A DNA stretch of 64,000 nucleotides, taken from Glycocaulis sp051859565 (GTDB lineage Bacteria; Pseudomonadota; Alphaproteobacteria; Caulobacterales; Maricaulaceae). The notes beneath the pieces were generated by a model, which saw only the letters and a program-made list of their open reading frames with translations, had not been told where the DNA came from and did no database searches. Numbering within the stretch: position 1 is the first letter of the stretch; every line of letters starts with the position of its first letter. Made by a program: the position numbers and the translations under genes. The DNA lies in the NCBI RefSeq assembly GCF_051859565.1, contig NZ_JBHYFK010000004.1, forward strand, positions 62,001 to 126,000. The letters run 5' to 3'. Of the stretch, positions 33,988 through 42,262 are shown one piece after another.

Positions 33988-36207
33988 CTACTCGTAACGG
34001 GCGCGCTCGGCACTGACTACCCGGTCACACGTCTTCAGTGCAGCGACGATGTTGGACAGGTGGCGCACGTCCACTACCTCAATGTCGAACGCCATATCAA
34101 AGAAATCGCGCGAGCGGGAAAGCGTCTTGATATTGGTGATGTTGCCGCGTGCCTCACCGACAGCCCCGGCAATCTCGGCCAGCACGCCCGGCTCGTTGCG
34201 CACAGTTGCCAGCACCCGGCCCACCGAAACAGCGTTCGAGCGCGCTTCAGGCGTCCATTTCAGGTCGATCCAGTTATCGCCAGAGGCCGGGTCTTCCTCC
34301 TCCAGCTCGGCCAGACGCTCGCAGTCGATGACGTGGACTTCCACGCCCACGCCCTCGCGCAAAATGCCGACAATGCGGTCGCCTGGAAGCGGCGAGCAGC
34401 AGGGCGCGAAATGCAGCGACACGCCGGGCGTCAGACCGCTGCCATGCACGTAAAGCGCGCCCTTTTCATCGTCGATCAGCTCGCGCTGGCTCGGATCATT
34501 GGGGCTTTTCTCGCGCTGGCCGGGAAATACCGCGTCAAAGAGCTGGGTGGAGGTGATCTGCCCCCTGCCCAGTGCCTGATAGAGTTCCGGCGCGGATTTC
34601 AGGTCGAGCCGCGCCAGCGCCTCCGTCAGCATGTTTTCCTTGAAGGCCTTGCCCTCACGCTGGAAGGCGTGCTCGGCGATCACCTTGCCAAGGCGCTCAA
34701 ACTCCTGCTGCTGGGTTTCGCGGATCAGCTTGCGGATCGCGGCCTTGGCGCGGCCGGTAACCACAAGGTCTTCCCACCCCGCAGGTGGCTGGCGCACCCC
34801 GCCCTTGATGATCTCTACCGTATCGCCATTGCGCAGCCGGGTACGTAATGGCCGCTCGCGTCCATTGATACGCACGCCAACCGCCCCTGCCCCCAGCTCG
34901 GTATGGACCGCGAAGGCAAAATCCAGCGGCGTTGCACCCTGCGGCAGGGCGATCAGCTCGCCCTTCGGCGTGAAGGCGTAGACCTGGTCGGTGAGCATCT
35001 CCAGCTTGGCATGCTCGAGAAACTCGTCCGGGTCACCGCCCTGCTCGAGAATTTCGACAAAAGCCCGCAACCGGCCGAGCGGGTCGCCGCCTGCCTCGCG
35101 CGCTGACTTGGCGTCATAACCGTAGCGGCCAGCCTTGTAGCGCCAGTGCGCGGCCACGCCGGTCTCTGCAACCGCCTCCATGGCCTCGGTACGTATCTGC
35201 AGCTCCATGCGCACATTGTGCGGACCCACAATGGTGGTGTGCAGCGAGCGGTAATTATTGGGCTTGGGGGTGGAGATGTAGTCGTGGAAGCGCTCCGGCA
35301 CCGAGCGCCAGTTCTGATGGATCACCCCCAGCGTCCGGTAGCACTCGTCCGGCGTGTTCACGATCACTCGGAAGGCGTAGATGTCGGCAATGTCGTCAAA
35401 CGAGGTGCCCTTGCGCTCCAGCTTGCGCCAGATCGAATAGGGCCGCTTCTCGCGTCCGAACACGCGGCAGTCTATGCCCGCCTCCTCAAGCCGCTGGGAG
35501 AGCAGCGAGGACATGGCGGCAATCGCGGAGGCCCGTGTGGCCCGCAGCGCGGCCAGCCGGCGGGTGATGGACTCATACGCGTCAGGATTGATGTTGCGGA
35601 AAGCCAGGTCTTCCAGCTCGACGCAGATACGGTTCACGCCGATGCGCCGGGCTAGCGGCGCGTAGATTTCCAGCGTCTCACGGGCGATCCGCTCACGCTT
35701 TTCCGGCTTGGGCATGAAATGCAGCGTGCGCATATTGTGCAGCCGGTCGCAGAGCTTCACCAGCAGCACGCGGACATCGTCCGTAATGGCCAGGACGAGT
35801 TTCTGGAAGTTCTCCGCCTGGCGGGTACGCTTGTTGATCAGCTCCATCTGGCTGAGCTTGGTCTCGCCATCAACGAGGCGGGCGACATCCTCACCAAAAA
35901 GCTCGGTTATCTCCTCAAGCGTGGCATCGGTGTCTTCAACCGTGTCGTGCAGGAGCCCGCTGCACACCGTTGCCACGTCGAGATGAAGGTCGGCGAGCAG
36001 CATCGCCACCGCCACGGTGTGCCCGTAATAGGGCTCACCGGAATGGCGCTTCTGATGGGCGTGCTTGTCGCGTGAATAGTCGTAGGCGCGGCGTAACAGC
36101 TCCACATCCGCATTGGGATGGTAGGTCAATACGCGCGCTATGAGGTCGTCGGCGCTTGGGATGGTTCCCGGCGCTTCGGCGGACGCGCTGAGCGCTACCC
36201 CGCCCAA
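33988..36207 (-). CDS. rsh: Bifunctional (p)ppGpp synthetase/hydrolase (Rsh/SpoT type)
   Basis: The 739-residue stringent-response enzyme has an N-terminal HD hydrolase domain (SGEPYYGHTVAVAML, LLHDTVEDTDATLEEI), a synthetase domain (FDDIADIYAFRVIV, YISTPKPNNYRSLHTT, MELQIRTEAM), a TGS domain at about 400-460 and a C-terminal ACT domain ending at the stop. Both catalytic halves look intact, as expected for the single long Rsh of alphaproteobacteria. The only credible start is a TTG at 36207, three bases after the rpoZ stop, so translation is probably coupled to rpoZ. Confidence 0.95.
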   Translation of the reverse strand: MGGVALSASAEAPGTIPSADDLIARVLTYHPNADVELLRRAYDYSRDKHAHQKRHSGEPYYGHTVAVAMLLADLHLDVATVCSGLLHDTVEDTDATLEEITELFGEDVARLVDGETKLSQMELINKRTRQAENFQKLVLAITDDVRVLLVKLCDRLHNMRTLHFMPKPEKRERIARETLEIYAPLARRIGVNRICVELEDLAFRNINPDAYESITRRLAALRATRASAIAAMSSLLSQRLEEAGIDCRVFGREKRPYSIWRKLERKGTSFDDIADIYAFRVIVNTPDECYRTLGVIHQNWRSVPERFHDYISTPKPNNYRSLHTTIVGPHNVRMELQIRTEAMEAVAETGVAAHWRYKAGRYGYDAKSAREAGGDPLGRLRAFVEILEQGGDPDEFLEHAKLEMLTDQVYAFTPKGELIALPQGATPLDFAFAVHTELGAGAVGVRINGRERPLRTRLRNGDTVEIIKGGVRQPPAGWEDLVVTGRAKAAIRKLIRETQQQEFERLGKVIAEHAFQREGKAFKENMLTEALARLDLKSAPELYQALGRGQITSTQLFDAVFPGQREKSPNDPSQRELIDDEKGALYVHGSGLTPGVSLHFAPCCSPLPGDRIVGILREGVGVEVHVIDCERLAELEEEDPASGDNWIDLKWTPEARSNAVSVGRVLATVRNEPGVLAEIAGAVGEARGNITNIKTLSRSRDFFDMAFDIEVVDVRHLSNIVAALKTCDRVVSAERARYE

Positions 36208-36210
36208 CGT

Positions 36211-36576
36211 TTACAAACGGCCGTCTGCCGGCCCGTCCCGATCGCTCTGCAGGGCGCGCAGCATGGCTGCCTCGTCCATTTCAGGTGCAGGCAGGGCGCG
36301 CGGGGCGTCAGCAGCGTCGTGACGCGCCTCGTCTTCATCGTCATCAGCCGGGATGACACGCTCCAGACCCGCAACCAGGCTTTCCGCCAGCGCATCAAGG
36401 TCCAGCTTTTCGTCGGCTACCTCGCGCAGCGCCACAACCGGGTTCTTGTCATTATCCCGGTCAATCTGAAGCTGGGACCCGGCCGCGATATTGCGGGCGC
36501 GGTGCGCAGACAGAAGGACCAGCCGGAAACGGTTGGGGATTTTTTCGATGCAATCTTCGACAGTAACGCGAGCCAT
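36211..36576 (-). CDS. rpoZ: RNA polymerase omega subunit
   Basis: The 121-residue subunit begins MARVTVEDCIEKIPNRFRLVLLSAHRAR, the conserved core that helps assemble beta-prime, and continues with an acidic, Ala-rich C-terminal extension of variable length. The ATG at 36576 is selected because the family start is nearly invariant; more upstream starts in frame are not supported. The rpoZ-rsh arrangement matches other proteobacteria. Confidence 0.96.
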   Translation of the reverse strand: MARVTVEDCIEKIPNRFRLVLLSAHRARNIAAGSQLQIDRDNDKNPVVALREVADEKLDLDALAESLVAGLERVIPADDDEDEARHDAADAPRALPAPEMDEAAMLRALQSDRDGPADGRL

Positions 36577-36630
36577 GAGCGTGGACGCTCCCAAATGCAA
36601 ACAGGGGGTCGGGGGTAATAGCGAACACTC

Positions 36631-36659
36631 CTGATACCTCAGTGTGCCTCCGGCTTCAA
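36631..36659 (-). promoter_or_regulatory. Possible sigma70-type promoter of the rpoZ operon
   Basis: On the minus strand TTGAAG (36659-36654) and TATCAG (36636-36631) are spaced by 17 bases, some 55 bases upstream of the rpoZ start, in the gap between folK and rpoZ. The match to consensus is moderate. Confidence 0.35.
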
Positions 36660-36684
36660 GCGCGCCGCTGCGCTGCACAAAGCA

Positions 36685-37203
36685 TTACCCGCCCCTGACG
36701 AACGGTCCAAGCTGTGTGGTGGCGTGAATGTCTCCGGGGGGCAGCGCGTCAATCAGCCTGCTGATCGCATTGCCGGTTACCGGATGTTTCCAGCCTGGAG
36801 CAATCTCCTGCAAGGGCAGGAGCACAAAAGCACGCTGATGGGCGCGCGGGTGCGGCAGAACAGGCCCCTCACCGCCTTCGGCCACGAGCCCGCCAAAGTC
36901 GACAATATCGAGGTCCAGCGTACGGGGCGCATTGCGCTGCGACCGTACCCGCCCGAACTGCTCCTCCACCTCATGCAGGCACCAAAGCAACTGTGTTGGC
37001 GTCAGGTGCGTTTCAACCTGCGCAACGGCATTCACATAGGCCGGATCTGCAGGGTCCGGCCAGGCAGGCGATTGCCAGAGCGAAGACCGGGCGACAAGCC
37101 GGACACCGCGTGTTTCCAGCGTCCCGGCGGCCTCGCACAGCACCCTCCGGGACGTTCTGCGCCCCAGGGCTTGGTTTGAGCCGAAAGCGATGTAGATATC
37201 CAA
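36685..37203 (-). CDS. folK: 2-amino-4-hydroxy-6-hydroxymethyldihydropteridine pyrophosphokinase
   Basis: The 172-residue HPPK transfers pyrophosphate from ATP in folate synthesis. Signatures are MDIYIAFGSN at the N terminus, SSLWQSPAW, and RNAPRTLDLDIVDFGG with the Mg-binding Asp pair, then LPHPRAHQRAFVLLPLQEIAP. It is divergent from the NYN-domain gene over a 45-bp gap and stands upstream of the rpoZ-rsh operon. Confidence 0.94.
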   Translation of the reverse strand: MDIYIAFGSNQALGRRTSRRVLCEAAGTLETRGVRLVARSSLWQSPAWPDPADPAYVNAVAQVETHLTPTQLLWCLHEVEEQFGRVRSQRNAPRTLDLDIVDFGGLVAEGGEGPVLPHPRAHQRAFVLLPLQEIAPGWKHPVTGNAISRLIDALPPGDIHATTQLGPFVRGG

Positions 37204-37248
37204 TTTAGTGCCTATTTTAGTTCGCCATTAGCCCCCATAAGGAGCACC

Positions 37249-37830
37249 ATGACTTTTTATCCCAATGAGCGCATCGGCCTTTTTATCGACGGTGCCAACC
37301 TCTATTCCGCAGCCCGCGCACTCGATTTCGACATCGATTACCGCAAGCTTCTCGAAGAATTCAAAAAGCGTGGCCGCCTCGTCCGGGCGAACTACTACAC
37401 CGCCTTGCTGGAAAATGACGATTACACGCCCATCCGCCCGCTCGTGGACTGGCTGGACTATAACGGGTTTGCAATCGTCACGAAGGCGGCGCGCGAATAC
37501 ACCGATGAGCATGGCCGCCGACGCATCAAGGGCGACATGGATGTCGAGATCGCCGTTGATGTGCTGGAGTCTGCCAGCTATCTCGATCATATCCTGCTAT
37601 TCTCCGGTGATGGCGATTTTCGCAAAGTGGTGGAGGCCGTGCAAAGGCGCGGTGTCCGGGTCTCGGTCGTTTCCACGCTGAAATCCCAGCCGCCCATGAT
37701 AGCCGACGATCTGCGCCGTCAGGCCGATAACTTCATTGAGTTGGCGGAGCTTGGCCGTCTGGTTGGCCGTGAACGCCGTGCCCGCGAGGACTTCGCACCG
37801 GCTGCGTCCGGCGATGATGATGACGCATAG
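37249..37830 (+). CDS. NYN (PIN-like) domain protein, LabA/DUF88 family
   Basis: The 193-residue protein has the NYN nuclease-fold acidic residues: Asp in IGLFIDGANLYSAARALD, Asp in KGDMDVEIAVDVLE and the pair in LFSGDGDFRKVVEAVQRRG. Members are putative RNA-processing nucleases; the LabA branch was named from cyanobacterial clock output, but the role in alphaproteobacteria is unknown. An AAGGAG site precedes the ATG. The stop region overlaps the start of the glycosylase gene within an acidic GATGATGATGAC repeat. Confidence 0.9.
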   Translation: MTFYPNERIGLFIDGANLYSAARALDFDIDYRKLLEEFKKRGRLVRANYYTALLENDDYTPIRPLVDWLDYNGFAIVTKAAREYTDEHGRRRIKGDMDVEIAVDVLESASYLDHILLFSGDGDFRKVVEAVQRRGVRVSVVSTLKSQPPMIADDLRRQADNFIELAELGRLVGRERRAREDFAPAASGDDDDA

Positions 37831-38470
37831 CGTCCTGGCCGAGCCCCGCGCCGATTGCCCGCTCTGCCCGCGCCTTGTCGCCTACCGGCAGGAAAACGCC
37901 CGTCAGGAGCCGGACTGGTTCAATGGCGCAGTGCCGTCCTTCGGGGACGTAAACGCACGCCTGCTGATCGTGGGGCTGGCGCCGGGCCGTACCGGAGCCA
38001 ACCGCACCGCCCGGCCCTTTACCGGCGACTGGGCGGGCGATCTGCTCTATGCGACGATTGAGCGGTATGGCTTCTCAAAAGGCACTTATAAGGCCGACCC
38101 GAATGACGGGCTGACCCTGCACGACGCCATGATCACCAACGCAGTGCGCTGCGCGCCTCCGCAGAACAAGCCGGTGGGCGAGGAGATGGCCAATTGCCGC
38201 CCCTTCCTGGCCGCGCGTATCGCGGCCCTGCCCAGGCTGAAAGTGATGATCGCTCTGGGGCGTATCGCGCATGAGAACACGCTGCGCGCGCTGGGCCGGC
38301 GACCAGCAGCGTTCACCTTCGCCCACGGGGCAGAGCATGAGGTTGATGGACCGCAAGGCCCCCTCACCCTCATCGATAGCTATCATTGCTCACGCTACAA
38401 CACGAACACGGGCCGGCTGACCGAGCCCATGTTCCACGCCGTGTTCGAGAAGGCCAAGGCGCGGCTTTAG
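37814..38470 (+). CDS. Family 5 uracil-DNA glycosylase (UdgB-like)
   Basis: The roughly 218-residue protein matches family 5 UDGs: motif 1 GLAPGRTGANRTARPFTGD at about 57-75 and motif 3 HCSRYNTNTGRLT near the C terminus. Four cysteines (CPLCP at the N terminus, RCAPP and NCRPF in the middle) are in place for a 4Fe-4S cluster. It removes uracil and other deaminated bases from DNA. Three consecutive ATG/ATG/ATG codons at 37814, 37817 and 37820 overlap the end of the NYN gene, so the exact start is unclear. It ends 4 bases inside the convergent smpB. Confidence 0.9.
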   Translation: MMMTHSVLAEPRADCPLCPRLVAYRQENARQEPDWFNGAVPSFGDVNARLLIVGLAPGRTGANRTARPFTGDWAGDLLYATIERYGFSKGTYKADPNDGLTLHDAMITNAVRCAPPQNKPVGEEMANCRPFLAARIAALPRLKVMIALGRIAHENTLRALGRRPAAFTFAHGAEHEVDGPQGPLTLIDSYHCSRYNTNTGRLTEPMFHAVFEKAKARL

Positions 38471-38937
38471 CCGAAATCCTTCATCAGGCGCGCCTTGGAA
38501 CGGTTCCACTCACGCTCCTTGATGGTCTCGCGCTTGTCGACCGTCTTCTTGCCCTTGGCGAGGCCGATCAGGAGCTTGGCAAGCCCCCGGTCATTGAAAT
38601 AGAGCCGCAAGGGGATGATGGTACGTCCCTCGCGCTGCACCGCGCCGGCCAGCTGGGCCATCTGCTTCTTGTGAAGCAGCAGCTTGCGATGACGGCGCGG
38701 CTCGTGATTGAAGCGGTTGCCGCCCTCGTAAGGGGGAAAATCGGCATTGATCAGGTAGAGCGCGCCATCGCGCTCCACGCTGACATAGGCTTCAGCAATA
38801 TTGGCCCGGCCCTGACGCAGGGATTTCACCTCGGTGCCGACCAGCATCAGGCCAGCCTCCATCGTATCCTCGATCTCGTAATCGAAGCGCGCACGCCGGT
38901 TGACGGCAATCAGCCCGTTATCATCGCTTTTGCTCAT
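38467..38937 (-). CDS. smpB: SsrA-binding protein SmpB
   Basis: The 156-residue tmRNA partner in ribosome rescue begins MSKSDDNGLIAVNRRARFDY and has GTEVKSLRQGRANIAEAYV, the NRFNHEPRRHRKLLLHK segment, and the basic C-terminal tail KGKKTVDKRETIKEREW. The ATG at 38937 overlaps the dapA stop by 4 bases; upstream in-frame starts are rejected because they lie inside dapA. tmRNA itself is not in the window. Confidence 0.96.
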   Translation of the reverse strand: MSKSDDNGLIAVNRRARFDYEIEDTMEAGLMLVGTEVKSLRQGRANIAEAYVSVERDGALYLINADFPPYEGGNRFNHEPRRHRKLLLHKKQMAQLAGAVQREGRTIIPLRLYFNDRGLAKLLIGLAKGKKTVDKRETIKEREWNRSKARLMKDFG

Positions 38938-39815
38938 ATCTGCGACAACTCTTTGAGGACCGTTCTGATCCGGTCCTTCACTGCGTCGGGGCACTCTACC
39001 AGCGGCAGGCGCACCTCGGCAGAGCACAGGCCCAGAAGGCTCGCCGCGTATTTTGCAGGCGACGGGCTGGAATAGGCGAACAACACCTCATGGAGCGGTT
39101 GCAGGCGGTCATTGAGATCGCGCGCCTCCTCCCAGCGCCCGTCCAGTGTTGCATTCTGGAAAGCGGCGCACAGGGCGGGCGCCACATTCGACGACACCGA
39201 GATCACGCCCACGCCGCCATGCGCGTTATAACCCAGCGCGCTGGCATCTTCCCCGGAGAGCTGGATGAACTCAGCGCCAATGGCGCGGCGATGCTGCGTC
39301 ACGCGGGCAATATCGCCCGTCGCGTCCTTGACCCCGATCACATTAGGATGTTTCGCGACGCGTGCCATGGTCTCTACCGAGACATCCACGATCGACCGGC
39401 CGGGCACATTGTAGACAAAGAGCGGAACTTCCACCGCATCGGCGATGGCGAGATAATGCGACGCCAGCCCTTCTTGCGAGGGCTTGTTGTAATAGGGCGC
39501 AGCGACCAGAACAGCGTCAGCGCCTGCACTCTTGGCAAAGCGCGCCAGCTCGATTGCGCGGGCGGTATTGTTTGACCCCGCGCCAGCGATAACCGGCACC
39601 CGGCCTGCCGCCGTGGCGATAACCGTCTCGACCACATGACGATGCTCGTCATCACTCAGCGTTACGCATTCGCCCGTGGTGCCGACCGGAACCAGGCCAT
39701 GGGTGCCCGCCTTTATCTGGTGCTCCACCACACGTTTCAGCGCGGCGGTATCAACCTGGCCACTGCTGAAAGGGGTGATGAGTGCCGTAAAAGAGCCGCG
39801 GAACATGGTTTGCAT
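38934..39815 (-). CDS. dapA: 4-hydroxy-tetrahydrodipicolinate synthase
   Basis: The 293-residue TIM-barrel aldolase makes the lysine/diaminopimelate precursor from pyruvate and aspartate semialdehyde. Motifs include GSFTALITPF, VPVGTTGECVTLSDDEH, the catalytic Tyr in FVYNVPGRS and Schiff-base Lys in VIGVKDATGD. It is co-translated with smpB, an order seen in many alphaproteobacteria, and is divergent from the lytic transglycosylase gene. Confidence 0.96.
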   Translation of the reverse strand: MQTMFRGSFTALITPFSSGQVDTAALKRVVEHQIKAGTHGLVPVGTTGECVTLSDDEHRHVVETVIATAAGRVPVIAGAGSNNTARAIELARFAKSAGADAVLVAAPYYNKPSQEGLASHYLAIADAVEVPLFVYNVPGRSIVDVSVETMARVAKHPNVIGVKDATGDIARVTQHRRAIGAEFIQLSGEDASALGYNAHGGVGVISVSSNVAPALCAAFQNATLDGRWEEARDLNDRLQPLHEVLFAYSSPSPAKYAASLLGLCSAEVRLPLVECPDAVKDRIRTVLKELSQI

Positions 39816-39861
39816 AGCCTTGTGAGATTGGTGCGCGAACGCAAATGGGCGCGGACCATAT

Positions 39862-39896
39862 CGATTGCAACGTCAAGCGCCAAGACGCTGCAATCG
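39862..39896. promoter_or_regulatory. Dyad element between dapA and the lytic transglycosylase gene
   Basis: CGATTGCA-A-CGTC (39862-39874) is inverted as GACG-C-TGCAATCG (39884-39896), with a 9-base centre and one mismatch. It sits in the middle of the 145-bp divergent gap, so it could be an operator or a leader hairpin serving either gene. Confidence 0.5.
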
Positions 39897-39960
39897 CTGT
39901 GGACAGTGCGCGCGCATTCGACGAGTCTGTAGATCTGCCTGCCGCCAGGAGTTTGCCCCC

Positions 39961-42114
39961 ATGCTGTTGCGTGCCGCCCTGCTCGCCCTGTCAGTCTCAG
40001 CGCTGAGCGCCCCCGCCTTTGGCGATGTCCCGGTGCCGCGGCTGAAACCGCCCATGGCCAATCACTCCGCCATTCTGAACGATGCCGATTTTGATCTTCT
40101 GCGCCGGGCACTGCGGGCCGCCGATTCCGGTGACTGGACCTTCGTGCGCGAGGCCCGGTTCAATATCAGCCACCCGGTCGCCCAGAACCTCCTCCTGTGG
40201 CGGCTGGCGTCCTCGGACGCGCGCGCGATCTTCTCCGAGCTGCACATGGCGCTCGAGGCGCTGGACGGCTGGCCGCGTCAGGCGGCGATCCAGCGCGAGG
40301 CGGAATGGAAGCTGGCCGACGCCGGCCTTGGCCCGGACCTGACGGCCAGCTGGTTCGCGCAGCGTGAACCGCTCACCGGAGAGGGCCGCATCGCCTGGGG
40401 CGAAGCGCTGATCGCCCTTGGCCGCACTGATGAGGGCCGTGAGCAGATACGTGAAGCCTGGCGGACCCAGTCCCTGCGCCAGACCTATCAGAGCCAGGTC
40501 CTGCGCCGCCATGGCGATTTCCTGACGGCTGCAGACCATGCCGAACGGGTGGACTTCCTGCTCTGGGCCGGTCAGCGCAGCCTGGCCAGTGCCCTGCTGC
40601 CCCAGCTTGGCGCCGGCGAACGCCGCGTTGCTGATGCCCGCATAAGGCTCGCTGCCCGCGGCACTGGCGTTGACGGCGCCGTGAACGCTGTCCCGCCCAG
40701 CCTGCAGAACGATCCCGGGCTTGTATTCGAGCGGACGCGCTGGCGGCGGCGGGGAGGCAATGCCGATGGCGCCCTGCAGCTGGCACTCGAACTGCCGGAC
40801 GCCCATACCAACACCACTGCGCTGGAATCGATGTGGAGCGAGCGCAAGCTGATCATTCTGGATCTGATGCGGTCAAACGACCACGATACCGCCTACCAGC
40901 TCGCCGCATCGAACGGGATGAGTGCCGGGGTCGCTTTCGCCGATGCCGAATTTCTGGCTGGCTGGCTGGCTCTGGTACATCTGAACCGGCCGGAGGACGC
41001 ACTGGCCCACTTCAACCGGCTGGAGGCAGGCGTGACCACGCCGGTTTCGCTAGGCCGGGCCAAATACTGGCAAGGGCGCGCTGCGGAGGCCGCTGGCAAT
41101 GCCGTGCTGGCTCGTGACCGCTTCATGGCGGCTGCCCAGCACGCCACCACCTATTACGGCCAGCTGGCCATTCTGGCGCTGGGTGGCGCCGCGGCGGAGC
41201 TGGACCTTCCGGCCGACCCGGTCATCACCGAGGCGGACCGCGCAGCCTTCAATAACCGTGACCAGGTGCTGGCCTTGCGCATGCTGGGCGAGCTGAACCA
41301 GACCTTCCTGTTCCGCACCTTTGCCGCCCATCTGGAAGGTCGCATGGAAACACCGGCCGAGCAGGCAATGCTGGCCGACATCGCGCTGGACTATCTGAGG
41401 CTCCGGGAATCGGTGCGGGCGGCAAAGGCTGGCCGCATGCAAGGCATGATCCTTGCCGAGCGGGCCTACCCGGTCATTGATGTGCCCGCAGACGCGCCCG
41501 TGAGGGCAGATCCGGCGCTTACCCTTTCGGTGATCCGGCAGGAAACCGAATTTGATGCCCGCGCCGTCAGCGGCGCAGGCGCGCGCGGCATGATGCAGAT
41601 GATGCCGGCCACGGCCCGTCAGACTGCCCGTCAGCTCGGCCTGCCTTACGAGTTTGAATGGCTGACCGACGACCCTGACTACAATATGCGCCTTGGCATG
41701 GCCCATCTGCAGGAGGTCGTCGATGATTATGACGGTTCACTGGTGATGGCGCTGGCAGCCTATAATGCGGGCGGTGGGCGCGTGCGCCGCTGGGTGCAGG
41801 AATATGGCGATCCGCGCTTTGGCGCGATTGACCCGATTGACTGGGTGGAAAGCCTGCCGTTTGCCGAGACCCGCAATTATGTGCAGCGCGTGATCGAGAA
41901 TTTGCAGGTCTATCGCGCCCGCCGGGCCGGACACACCGCCGTGCCACTGGCCATTGAACGCGACATGGTCGGGGCTGGCGCTGGCCTGCGCCGTATCTTG
42001 CCGCACCTCTCCGACGAACAGCTGGCCGAGATCGAGGCAGCAGACGCTGCTGCCCGTGAAGAGCTGGGCATGGCGCCGATGCCGGACGTCGACGGCGAGG
42101 ATGGCGGTACTTAG
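39961..42114 (+). CDS. slt: Soluble lytic murein transglycosylase
   Basis: The 717-residue periplasmic enzyme has a signal peptide (MLLRAALLALSVSALSAPAFG), a long helical superhelix of Slt70 type from about 40 to 490, and a C-terminal lysozyme-like domain with catalytic Glu528 in SVIRQETEFDARAVS, then GARGMMQMMPATARQTA and ALAAYNAGGGRV. It cleaves peptidoglycan glycan strands to give anhydromuropeptides. Length and layout match the family. The ATG at 39961 begins exactly at the signal peptide. Confidence 0.95.
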   Translation: MLLRAALLALSVSALSAPAFGDVPVPRLKPPMANHSAILNDADFDLLRRALRAADSGDWTFVREARFNISHPVAQNLLLWRLASSDARAIFSELHMALEALDGWPRQAAIQREAEWKLADAGLGPDLTASWFAQREPLTGEGRIAWGEALIALGRTDEGREQIREAWRTQSLRQTYQSQVLRRHGDFLTAADHAERVDFLLWAGQRSLASALLPQLGAGERRVADARIRLAARGTGVDGAVNAVPPSLQNDPGLVFERTRWRRRGGNADGALQLALELPDAHTNTTALESMWSERKLIILDLMRSNDHDTAYQLAASNGMSAGVAFADAEFLAGWLALVHLNRPEDALAHFNRLEAGVTTPVSLGRAKYWQGRAAEAAGNAVLARDRFMAAAQHATTYYGQLAILALGGAAAELDLPADPVITEADRAAFNNRDQVLALRMLGELNQTFLFRTFAAHLEGRMETPAEQAMLADIALDYLRLRESVRAAKAGRMQGMILAERAYPVIDVPADAPVRADPALTLSVIRQETEFDARAVSGAGARGMMQMMPATARQTARQLGLPYEFEWLTDDPDYNMRLGMAHLQEVVDDYDGSLVMALAAYNAGGGRVRRWVQEYGDPRFGAIDPIDWVESLPFAETRNYVQRVIENLQVYRARRAGHTAVPLAIERDMVGAGAGLRRILPHLSDEQLAEIEAADAAAREELGMAPMPDVDGEDGGT

Positions 42115-42147
42115 GACGCTTTCTGCCGCAAGCTCGCCAGATCACTC

Positions 42148-42240
42148 CAATCGTCAACCCCGCGCAGGCGGGGATCCAGAGCTCGTAGGGCTATGTCGGT
42201 GCCGAGCGGCTCTGGGTTCCCGCCTGCGCGGGAACGAAGA
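42148..42240. repeat. Palindromic intergenic repeat, family D (CCCGCxTGCGCGGG type)
   Basis: Two GC-rich hairpins, CCCCGCGCAGGCGGGG (42158-42173) and GTTCCCGCCTGCGCGGGAAC (42216-42235), are arranged as an imperfect larger inverted repeat with AGAGC / GCTCT between. It fills most of the 148-bp gap between the convergent slt and threonine dehydratase genes, where it could serve as a transcript end. Confidence 0.75.
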
Positions 42241-42262
42241 AGAAAAGTGCCGCTACCGGTTG

